Shown here: positions 27,173-34,880 of the stretch, one piece after another
Layout: each line of letters starts with the position of its first letter
How positions within the stretch are numbered: position 1 is the stretch's first letter
Notes under the pieces: generated by a model
What the model saw: only the letters and a program-made list of their open reading frames with translations
Told to the model about the DNA's origin: nothing
The model's database searches: none
Position numbers and translations under genes: made by a program
Assembly: GCF_005870085.1 (NCBI RefSeq)
Contig: NZ_SZNM01000011.1
Location: forward strand, 1-64,000
From: Aquibacillus sediminis
GTDB taxonomy: Bacteria; Bacillota; Bacilli; Bacillales; Amphibacillaceae
Length of the DNA: 64,000 bases
Direction of reading: 5' to 3'

Positions 27173-28345
27173 TTAATCCAAATCTGCGATAAACCGTTTC
27201 ATTCGTTTCATTGCTTCGTCTAATTGCTTTAAAGAGGATGCATAAGAACAACGAATATACCCTTCCCCACTTTCACCAAAAACATTCCCTGGAACGACCG
27301 CAACATGTTGTTTCTTTAGAAGTTGCTCAGCAAATTCCTCTGACGTTAACCCTGTCTTTTTAATCGAAGGAAATACATAAAATGCTCCACCAGGCAGATG
27401 ACAATCAAGCCCCATTTCAGTAAGTGCATGAACAACAAAGTTTCTCCGTTGACGATAACTTGTTTTCATTTTTTCTACGCTTTTCTGTCCATTGGTTAAT
27501 GCCTCTAACGCACCATGCTGCGCCATCGTTGGCGCACTCATCATCGCGTATTGATGAATTTTGGTCATAGCACTAATAATCGATGAAGGACCAGCTGCAT
27601 AGCCTAAACGCCAGCCTGTCATTGCAAAAGCCTTAGAGAACCCAGAGATTAAGATTGTTCTTTCTTTCATACCTTCCATCGAGGCAAAACTAGTGAATGG
27701 CTCATCATACGTTAACTCAGCATAAATTTCATCTGAAATAGCAAGTAGATTATATTTCTCAATCACCGTGGCAATTTCTGCTAGCTCTTGTTTATTTAAA
27801 ACTGTACCAGTAGGATTATTCGGGCTACACAGAATAATAGCCTTTGTTTTTGGTGTGATAGCCGCTTCAATTTGTTGAGGCTGTAACTTGAATTCATCAT
27901 CGGGATTTGTATCAATCGTAACCGGTACACCACCAGCTAATGAAACAATTGGCGCATAAGCAACAAAACTTGGTTCCACCACAATTACCTCATCACCAGG
28001 ATTCACAACAGATCGTAAAGCTAGATCAATCGCTTGGCTCGCACCAACCGTAACAAGGATCTGATCTTCTGGTTGATAATCAAGTGTGAAATTTGTTTTC
28101 AAATACTCATGAATCTTCTGACGCAATTCATACAAACCAGCATTTGCTGTATATGCTGTATACCCCTGCTCCAATGAGTGGAAGCTTGCTTCTATCACAT
28201 TCCAAGGTGTGACAAAATCTGGTTCCCCAACACCTAATGAAATAACATTATCCATAGCAGAAGCTAAATCAAAAAAACGTCTAATTCCAGATGGCTTTAG
28301 ATTGACAACATTATCTGATAAGAAACTAGTTGATTGATCGATCAT
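27173..28345 (-). CDS. alaT: Alanine/aromatic aminotransferase (AlaT/YugH type)
   Basis: A 390-residue fold-type-I PLP aminotransferase. SPNNPTGTV, the YDEIYAELTYD-type segment (SDEIYAELTYD) and the Schiff-base lysine in ISGFSKAFAMTGWRLGYAAG are visible, as is the C-terminal Arg in GYIRCSYA. Its start overlaps the stop of the Lrp-type gene by 4 bp (ATGA). That arrangement equals B. subtilis alaR-alaT (yugG-yugH), whose products make alanine from pyruvate and regulate that step. Substrate assignment rests mainly on this synteny. Confidence 0.85.
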   Translation of the reverse strand: MIDQSTSFLSDNVVNLKPSGIRRFFDLASAMDNVISLGVGEPDFVTPWNVIEASFHSLEQGYTAYTANAGLYELRQKIHEYLKTNFTLDYQPEDQILVTVGASQAIDLALRSVVNPGDEVIVVEPSFVAYAPIVSLAGGVPVTIDTNPDDEFKLQPQQIEAAITPKTKAIILCSPNNPTGTVLNKQELAEIATVIEKYNLLAISDEIYAELTYDEPFTSFASMEGMKERTILISGFSKAFAMTGWRLGYAAGPSSIISAMTKIHQYAMMSAPTMAQHGALEALTNGQKSVEKMKTSYRQRRNFVVHALTEMGLDCHLPGGAFYVFPSIKKTGLTSEEFAEQLLKKQHVAVVPGNVFGESGEGYIRCSYASSLKQLDEAMKRMKRFIADLD

Positions 28346-28836
28346 GGTGACACCACAATTCTTTTATCATCGTCATCGTCATCAAAAATTACACCATCAT
28401 GTTTATATTTTTTCAAAACAAAATGGGTTGTAGTTGAAAGGACATTATCCAATGTAGAAAGCTTCTCCGAAACAAACCGACTAATTTCCATCATTGTTTT
28501 TCCTTCTACAGATACAGATAAATCATAGGCACCAGACATTAAATAAACTGCTTTCACCTCTGGAAAGCGGTACATTCTTTCTGCTAATTTATCAAAACCT
28601 AATCCTCTTACAGGGGTTACTTTGACATCAATCATTGCCGTCACACCTTCATATTCAAGCACCTTTGACCAGTTAATGACAGTGGAGTAACCAAGAATTG
28701 CACCTTCTTCTTCTAATTTATAAATGAGTTTCTCCGTCTCCTCGACACTTAAATTTATCATCTTAGCAATTGCATCCGTCTCTAATCGCCCGTTATTTTC
28801 CAACAATTGCAAAACTTCAATCTCTTTTTGATCCAT
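28342..28836 (-). CDS. alaR: Lrp/AsnC-family regulator (AlaR/YugG type)
   Basis: A 164-residue regulator: winged helix (IEVLQLLENNGRLETDAIAK) then an AsnC ligand domain (VPVRGLGFDKLAERMYRFPE-like region, VKAVYLMSGAYDLSV). I set the start at the ATG at 28836, preceded by AGGTGGAG, and not 28 codons upstream. The C-terminus carries a run of six Asp residues before KRIVVSP. It is translationally coupled to alaT and is the likely regulator of that operon. Confidence 0.87.
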   Translation of the reverse strand: MDQKEIEVLQLLENNGRLETDAIAKMINLSVEETEKLIYKLEEEGAILGYSTVINWSKVLEYEGVTAMIDVKVTPVRGLGFDKLAERMYRFPEVKAVYLMSGAYDLSVSVEGKTMMEISRFVSEKLSTLDNVLSTTTHFVLKKYKHDGVIFDDDDDDKRIVVSP

Positions 28837-29144
28837 TTCTCCACCTACTTTATATAATTTCGCGTTTAATATAACTTCATTATTTAAATTCATAACTATC
28901 CCTATGTTACTATAATTCAATTAAATGATAAATACACTGCTCATAAGATCATACAAAAAAATACACGTAGGGGGTTTCTGACTAGCATCCGATTTAGATT
29001 TAATCATATGCACAGAGCGGAATGTTCTGACTGTAATGTACACGATTAGGGAATAACATAACGTATGCTCAGAAAAGGCTAGTTTCACATGCTCAAGCCT
29101 ATATTGAAGTAAGGTCTAAGAGACAAAGTCCGTAAAAAGAAAAA
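28837..29144. other. Intergenic region upstream of alaR
   Basis: About 300 AT-rich bases. They should contain the alaR-alaT promoter. I see no operator, RNA gene or plausible small coding frame. Confidence 0.4.
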
Positions 29145-29222
29145 AAAGACTGGTTGATATAAACATCTCTACACACATGTGGGAGCACAAGCCACTTTAG
29201 AGAGTTTACACCATCAGTCTTT
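29145..29222 (-). terminator. Long imperfect stem-loop after the ATP-grasp/Mur operon
   Basis: AAAGACTGGTTGATATAAAC at 29145 pairs imperfectly with GTTTACACCATCAGTCTTT ending at 29222. The middle holds a CACATGTG palindrome. A/T runs flank both ends. It probably terminates the operon ending at 29271, but the large loop is unusual. Confidence 0.5.
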
Positions 29223-29270
29223 CTGTCTTTTTAAGTAACCGGATTTTCAAGAGGGGTATGAATACGTAGA

Positions 29271-29597
29271 TCAGTTATTAGATGATGATAAAGACATAGC
29301 CTTTCTCAAATCACTAAGCTCTTGTTTTAATTTCAAATTTTCTTTCTGGATCGCTTTAATATGACTGGAAATCACTAGATCATCACTGTTTTCCTTAAAC
29401 CGAGTTAACCTGACCTCGTACCATTTCTTCCCATCAGCAGATGTACTAGTTTGACTAGGTTCCACTTTGGCGTCTGGGAATAGTCCTTTTACATAATGGA
29501 CTTCTTGTTTAGATAAGCGCAACTCTCTATACTGGATCCCATCTGCAAATGAGTCTAATAAAAAAGTCTCAAACTTTTCCATTTTATTAGAAGTCAT
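29271..29597 (-). CDS. Hypothetical protein, last gene of the ATP-grasp/Mur operon
   Basis: A 108-residue soluble protein I do not recognise. Its first half is mixed alpha/beta (ELRLSKQEVHYVKGLFPDAK, then KWYEVRLTRF). The C-terminal 35 residues (IKAIQKENLKLKQELSDLRK) form a predicted coiled coil. An AGGAGGGATAGG site precedes the ATG. It is 73 bp after the racemase gene on the same strand and could belong to that transcript or be independent. Confidence 0.6.
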   Translation of the reverse strand: MTSNKMEKFETFLLDSFADGIQYRELRLSKQEVHYVKGLFPDAKVEPSQTSTSADGKKWYEVRLTRFKENSDDLVISSHIKAIQKENLKLKQELSDLRKAMSLSSSNN

Positions 29598-29670
29598 CCT
29601 ATCCCTCCTTGCCTTACACTTTATTCATAAGGCTTATCCATTATTACTTCGAAAAAAATGATCCTTTTTT

Positions 29671-30366
29671 CTAAACAGAACGACGGATCGACTCTTGTAC
29701 AAGAATGTTCATCGCATCCACACAATATTTATTTACTTGTTCGCTTAACGAAACCACCGAAAACTCCGTACATGCTAAAATCACACAATCACATGCTTCT
29801 TTTGAAATAAGATGATTAATAATTTCCTCAATAACTGTAATATTAACACCGGTACCGCTTTTTATATCATTATAAATAATGCCCATTATTTGGTTTTGTA
29901 ACTGATCATCAGGTACATGTAAGTTTAGTTGGTGGTTGTTACAAGCTCGTTCATAAATCCTCGTCCGAATTGTTCCATTCGTAGCTAAAATACCAACTTT
30001 GCTATTAATCCCAAATGTTTCTGCAATATATCGCACTGTTTCATCAACCATATTTATTATGGGGATTGTCGTTAGTGTTTGCATTTGATCATAGAAGTAA
30101 TGGGATGTATTGCACGGAATTGCGATATTCGCTACACCTGCTGACTCTAATAAGTTTATATCACTTTTAATCTCATCTAAAAATTGTGTTTCTTCCCCAT
30201 TCAATATCACCTTCGTTCGATCAGGTAATGTTGCGTGATTAAGAATGACCATATTAATATGATCTTGGTCTTTGTCTGCATCGGTATAATCGATTACCTT
30301 GTCAAAAAAAACAGACGTAGCTTTAGGTCCCATTCCACCAATTACACCTAAACTATTCTTTTCCAT
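29671..30366 (-). CDS. Aspartate/glutamate racemase family protein
   Basis: A 231-residue cofactor-independent racemase of the RacX/YgeA group. Both catalytic cysteines are visible: IPCNTSHYF near residue 84 and ILACTEFS near 194, plus the N-terminal LGVIGGMGPKAT. It interconverts L and D forms of an acidic or other amino acid. It follows the Mur-ligase-like gene by 64 bp and probably supplies a D-amino acid to the two ligases upstream. In Enterococcus faecium an aspartate racemase is paired with an ATP-grasp D-Asp ligase; the analogy is mine. Confidence 0.85.
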   Translation of the reverse strand: MEKNSLGVIGGMGPKATSVFFDKVIDYTDADKDQDHINMVILNHATLPDRTKVILNGEETQFLDEIKSDINLLESAGVANIAIPCNTSHYFYDQMQTLTTIPIINMVDETVRYIAETFGINSKVGILATNGTIRTRIYERACNNHQLNLHVPDDQLQNQIMGIIYNDIKSGTGVNITVIEEIINHLISKEACDCVILACTEFSVVSLSEQVNKYCVDAMNILVQESIRRSV

Positions 30367-30430
30367 TTTTCTACCTACTTTTACTAAAAATTATGGTTTC
30401 GTAAATCCTGCCTTGAAAGAAAATACCCAC

Positions 30431-31951
30431 TTACCTTATAGGAGTTAGCTTCGAGTTAAGAAGCTCTGGCTTACGTTCAATTAACTGGTTGATTGTTACT
30501 TTTGCACCGTGATCCATTCCTTGACAACCGGCCAATAACACAAGGTCACCGTCTTTTGCATGGTCTAATGCATAGGAAGTAGCTTCAGGTAGTTCATCAT
30601 ATAAATGAACTTTTATATTTGCTTTAGACATCACTTCCATAAAAACGTTTGCCTCTTCGTCTGTCACCTTATCCTTTTCTGTTACATGTGAAACACTCTT
30701 AGTAGCTGTAATTTCCTTTACATTTAGTTTAGATGCCCACTCCGCTATAGCTTCTGCATTTTCTCGATTCACTGTAGGGCCTCTTTCACCTCTAATCGCA
30801 TAGACTAGATGCAACTGTTCAAAATCCATAAACTTTAGTGTTTCTAGTGTCACATTAATGTTTCCGGGGTTAGCAAAATGATCATCAATGATCTTAATAT
30901 CATCTTCAAATATAAATTCAAACCGTCTTTCTACACCAGCGAATGTTTTAAGTGTTTCTTGAATCGTACCGATGGAAACACCACTTAACAATGCAACAGT
31001 AATCGCGACCATTGAATTATAAACAGAGTGTAAGCCAGGGACATTTAATTGCACATCAAATTCACTTGGTGAAAATTCAATTCCATTTGCTTTAAAAGGT
31101 TTTAAGATTTCAACTGTAAATTTCCCCCTACCCGAGGATAAGTCTAAATTCTTACAATGAATATGTCCTTGCTTGCTTTTAACACCAAAAGTAATAACCT
31201 GTGCTTGTGTCTGGTCAACGAGTGAAGCGGAATATTCATCATCCAAGTTTAGAACAGCTAGACTAGTCGGACTAGCATGGCGAATCAATCTAGACTTCGC
31301 TTCAAAGTATTGTTCAAATGTACCGTGAGAATCGATATGTTCTCTGCTTATATTATTAAACGTAACAATATCATAGTTCACACTTTCAACTCGATGTGTT
31401 TCTAGTGCCGCTGATGATACTTCCATACTGACATGGGTTATATCTTGGTCCACCATTTGTTTCAAATAGTACTGTAAATCTAAAGATTCAGGTGTTGTAA
31501 GCTCTGATGGAATAGCCATTTCACCAATTTTAATATTCACCGTTCCAATTAACCCCGTTTTAAGCCCTTGATTTTCCAAGATAGCATTCGTCATATAGGA
31601 AGTTGTTGTTTTACCATTTGTAGCAGTAATCCCTATCATATTAAGTTTACTAGATGGATGATTATATATTGTTGCACCTAACTGAGCCAATGCAATCCTG
31701 CTGTTTTCCACTCGATACTGTGGTATATCAATTTCCTTTTGGAACTCTTCCACGACAGCTACCTTCGCGCCATTTCCAACTGCATTTAATAAATACTTAT
31801 GCCCATCTGTTTTATAACCTTTAATACATACAAAAATGTCTCCTTCCGACACTTTTTGTGAATGATAAGAAACACCGTTAACTGCTAAATGGTCTATTTC
31901 ATTAATACTTTCTAGAACTTCAATTGATTGTAAGAGGTCACTTAACTTCAT
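30431..31951 (-). CDS. Divergent MurE-like Mur ligase
   Basis: A 506-residue Mur ligase with all three domains: the MurE-type N-terminal domain (VSEGDIFVCIKGYKTDGHKY), ATPase P-loop ITATNGKTTTSYM and a C-terminal ligase domain. Two features differ from true MurE: the usual DYAHTPDAL segment reads DDHFANPGNINVT, and the DNPR (or DNPA) amino-acid selector is missing where ATKSVSHVTEKDK stands. It therefore probably joins a different amino acid or acceptor. The start is ATG at 31951, one codon after a GTG. It lies 13 bp after the ATP-grasp gene. Confidence 0.8.
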   Translation of the reverse strand: MKLSDLLQSIEVLESINEIDHLAVNGVSYHSQKVSEGDIFVCIKGYKTDGHKYLLNAVGNGAKVAVVEEFQKEIDIPQYRVENSRIALAQLGATIYNHPSSKLNMIGITATNGKTTTSYMTNAILENQGLKTGLIGTVNIKIGEMAIPSELTTPESLDLQYYLKQMVDQDITHVSMEVSSAALETHRVESVNYDIVTFNNISREHIDSHGTFEQYFEAKSRLIRHASPTSLAVLNLDDEYSASLVDQTQAQVITFGVKSKQGHIHCKNLDLSSGRGKFTVEILKPFKANGIEFSPSEFDVQLNVPGLHSVYNSMVAITVALLSGVSIGTIQETLKTFAGVERRFEFIFEDDIKIIDDHFANPGNINVTLETLKFMDFEQLHLVYAIRGERGPTVNRENAEAIAEWASKLNVKEITATKSVSHVTEKDKVTDEEANVFMEVMSKANIKVHLYDELPEATSYALDHAKDGDLVLLAGCQGMDHGAKVTINQLIERKPELLNSKLTPIR

Positions 31952-31964
31952 CACTTTTCCCCCT

Positions 31965-33149
31965 TTATGAATGGTGGACTTTCTTAAACAATTTACTTAT
32001 AAGCATTTTAACAAAGGAAAATGCGGGCTTGGGGTCCTGTGCACTCCAAATTGCATATGCTTTTGGTTTAAACAAGGAAACAATAACCTTCCTTAAGGAC
32101 AACTGTTTGGTTCTCTTATAATCCTTAATTGCCAGTAGGTCTTCATAACCGTACCAAAAAGCCAAATTTCTATCCTCTGCGATCGCCTTCGGTTCAACAG
32201 CAGATCCAGTTAGCTCTTGGTATGTAATATAAGGGAAATTTAACCCTAGTTTCTGTAACATACTATTAAAGTTCGTAATCCTTACATTTATTTCAATTAA
32301 GTAAAACTGCCCAGTTTCGGCATCTTTTTTAAATTCAATTTCAGCAAACCCTTTATACTGAAGTTTCTCTAGAAAAGTTGCACCAATTTCATATAATTCA
32401 GGTACATATTTCTGAACTGTATATACTGAAGCGCCAAAATTAATTGGGTATTGGCGATACTTCTGACAAGTAGTCCAATGCGTCACTTTTGAATCTTGGT
32501 TCAAATAAGCATCAAAGGTATACATATGATCATCAAAACCAGGAATGATTCGTTGTACAAACACCTCTAAGTTCGCATTCTTAGCCTTTTCGAGTGCTTC
32601 CTCTAATTCCTTTTGATTATATACTTTAAATATTTTCTTTCTAAAAGTGGCTACAAACGATGGAGAATCCACTGGCTTTACAATACACGGATACTTAATA
32701 TTTGTTTCAATTTTCTCCATGAAATTGTCTTCGCCTACCCTAACTGTTTCAGGAACTGCTACCCCCATCTCTGTTGCCAATTGATGTAGAGTATCTTTAT
32801 TCATTAATTTTGTATATAAACCCTGTTCCATCTGCGGAATTAAATAATATTCTTTCAATTCATCTAAATACTGATCCATTACTTCCACATATGAATCATG
32901 ACAAGGTATAAGAACAGGAGGAACCGCTTGACTTCTTGCATAATTCTTTAAAAATTGTATGAATTCTTCTGTCTCTTCACTGTAATGTGGTGCAATGGCT
33001 CGTTCAGAGCAATACTTAGACTTAGCTCCATACGTATTTTCTGCAGAATAATCCACCGCCACCGTATGAATACCATGAGCCCCTAAGCAACGAATTGCAC
33101 TTAATCCTATATAATAATTACTACCTAAAATAACTGCCTTGTTATCCAT
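31965..33149 (-). CDS. ATP-grasp carboxylate-amine ligase
   Basis: A 394-residue ATP-grasp enzyme. The N-terminal nucleotide-like fold (AVILGSNYYIGLSAIRCLGA) and the ATP-grasp region (YPCIVKPVDSP, VFVQRIIPG, FAEIEFKKD, YLIEINVRITNFN with metal-binding Glu/Asn) are clear. Such enzymes link a carboxylate to an amine through an acyl phosphate. AGGAGAT precedes the ATG. It is the first gene of an operon with a Mur-type ligase and a racemase. A D-aspartate-ligase-like role (Asl type) is one possibility; product unknown. Confidence 0.82.
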   Translation of the reverse strand: MDNKAVILGSNYYIGLSAIRCLGAHGIHTVAVDYSAENTYGAKSKYCSERAIAPHYSEETEEFIQFLKNYARSQAVPPVLIPCHDSYVEVMDQYLDELKEYYLIPQMEQGLYTKLMNKDTLHQLATEMGVAVPETVRVGEDNFMEKIETNIKYPCIVKPVDSPSFVATFRKKIFKVYNQKELEEALEKAKNANLEVFVQRIIPGFDDHMYTFDAYLNQDSKVTHWTTCQKYRQYPINFGASVYTVQKYVPELYEIGATFLEKLQYKGFAEIEFKKDAETGQFYLIEINVRITNFNSMLQKLGLNFPYITYQELTGSAVEPKAIAEDRNLAFWYGYEDLLAIKDYKRTKQLSLRKVIVSLFKPKAYAIWSAQDPKPAFSFVKMLISKLFKKVHHS

Positions 33150-33591
33150 TTTGTATCTCCTTATTTATCTTGCACAAATTAAAACTTACATATATATAGA
33201 TATTGACATAAAAACAAGGATATTTGCAACATTAATGAAGGACATTGATTATATATATTTACTTATTTTTATTGTATGGACATATATGATGATTATACCA
33301 TTCACTTGCTCCTCAATGGATAGTTACTCCAACAATAAAAACTGTTTTTTCTTCAGTTATTGTATATATACATTGACTTACTATAATTTTCCCCAGCATT
33401 AGATTTTGAAAATAATTCCAAAATTTATTTTTTTATCCAAACCAGTTCCCTATGTTTATTTTTTGTGATAATATATCCATCGTGGGGTAGTGGACAAAAT
33501 TTTCTTGTACATTCAGCTTTATTTTCCATGGTTATTGTCATCGTACATAGCCACTAACCATATTTTAACAATAAGAGGGGAGAATGGTTTT
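33150..33591. other. Divergent intergenic region, very AT-rich
   Basis: About 440 bases between the ATP-grasp operon (-) and the TAXI binding-protein gene (+), holding both promoters. Runs of TATATA near 33187-33200 and 33250-33260 are striking, but no operator stands out. A frame open from 33490 lacks a ribosome site until 33592. Confidence 0.45.
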
Positions 33592-34584
33592 ATGAAGAAA
33601 CTTGTTACATTGCTTTTTATTACCATTATAGCGCTTGTATTAAGTGCATGTGGTGGGGACAATGCTAAAGTTGCGATTGGGCCTGCTGGTAGTGGAACAC
33701 AAGCTGCCACTCAAATTATACTTGATGCTGCAGATCTTACAGACGAGGACTATCAAGCTTATCAAGAAGGTTTTGGAGATGCTAAAGATAAATTACAGGA
33801 TGGAAACATCGATGTTTCCTTTGGATTATTAGGATTACCATCAGGTAGTGTTAATGACTTACAAGCAACATCAGGAGATGCAGAGCTTGTTAGTCTTACA
33901 GATGAGGAAGTTGCTTACGTAGAACAAAATTCTGGTTACATGGAATACACAATTCCAGCTGGAACCTATGATTTCCAAGAGGAAGATGTTCAAACCGTAA
34001 CAGCGTATGCAGTTCTTGTTGGTAATACCGATACAATAGATGAAGCTCTCGCATATGAGCTTGCTCGAGTATCAGTAGAATATGCAGAAGAAAATACTCA
34101 TGCACAATCCGATCATATGACTCTTGAGAATGCACTTAGTGGTTCAGAGGGACTACCGATCCACCCAGGTGCAAAAAAATACTATGAAGAACAGGGATTA
34201 ACAGTCGATAATGAAGTTGCAGATGTGAGTGCAACCGAAGATGACCGCGATAGTGACTTTGTTCTTGGAACAGGTAGTGCTGGTGGTACTTACTATCCAC
34301 TAGGTGGAGAAATGGCCAATCTATGGTCTGAGTATATCGATGGTGTTAGTGTAACTGCTACAGAAACTGGTGCTTCCGTTGAAAACCTAGCTGAAATAGG
34401 TGCGGGAAATTATGATTTAGGCATGTCTGTACACGTACCAGCACAGAATGCTTACAATGGAGAAGCTGATTTTGACGGTTCTCCTGTTGAGAACTTTGCC
34501 TTCATTGGTCATATTTATCCTGAAGTAATGCAAATCATTACACGTGAATCAACTGAGATTGATAGCTTAGCAGACTTAAAGTAA
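33592..34584 (+). CDS. TAXI-family TRAP transporter binding protein, apparently circularly permuted
   Basis: A 330-residue lipoprotein (signal peptide with LSAC, Cys20). Family members normally run N-half (TGSAGGTYYPLGG ... SLADLKG) then C-half (KVAIGPAGSGTQA ... HPGAKKYY). Here the order is reversed: residues 26 to about 200 are the C-half, an acidic linker spans about 202-221, and residues 222-330 are the N-half, ending ADLK at the stop. The breakpoints match, since ADLK normally runs into GKKVAIG. AGAGGGGAGA precedes the ATG. It should deliver a small carboxylate to the TRAP permease downstream, if functional. Confidence 0.85.
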   Translation: MKKLVTLLFITIIALVLSACGGDNAKVAIGPAGSGTQAATQIILDAADLTDEDYQAYQEGFGDAKDKLQDGNIDVSFGLLGLPSGSVNDLQATSGDAELVSLTDEEVAYVEQNSGYMEYTIPAGTYDFQEEDVQTVTAYAVLVGNTDTIDEALAYELARVSVEYAEENTHAQSDHMTLENALSGSEGLPIHPGAKKYYEEQGLTVDNEVADVSATEDDRDSDFVLGTGSAGGTYYPLGGEMANLWSEYIDGVSVTATETGASVENLAEIGAGNYDLGMSVHVPAQNAYNGEADFDGSPVENFAFIGHIYPEVMQIITRESTEIDSLADLK

Positions 34585-34783
34585 CGAACAAAGGCTTGGG
34601 GCGCTAAGGTTGGACGTACGAGTTGGACTGAGCTAGATGAGAAGACTGTCTGGGAACAAATAGTTGACTTATCATAAAAAGGTGAGGGAAGTTCCGCTAC
34701 ATCTTTAGCGCTAGAGCTGAATGTGGCTGAAGCGATAAACCATTAAACCTTGGCCATATTTTTAATAAAGATATTCATTGATG

Positions 34784-34850
34784 GGAGGCTATCCCTTAAG
34801 CTATGGTTTTACTTTCAACCAGCACATAATGGGATGGCCTCCTCTTTTTA
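34784..34850 (+). terminator. Terminator/attenuator between TRAP binding protein and permease
   Basis: GGAGGCTATCCC (34784-34795) pairs with GGGATGGCCTCC (34831-34842) over 12 bp, with a 35-base loop and then TCTTTTT. It would give more binding protein than permease. Confidence 0.7.
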
Positions 34851-34880
34851 AAATAATTTAGATTGAAGGTGGTGAATGGA

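Noticed and set aside
26967-27176. 69-codon open frame on the + strand
   Set aside because: It starts inside the stem-loop repeat, has no ribosome site and shows no similarity I recognise.
30431-31951. Housekeeping MurE
   Set aside because: The DNPR selector and the DYAHTPDAL segment are missing, and the gene is not in a dcw cluster; I call it MurE-like only.
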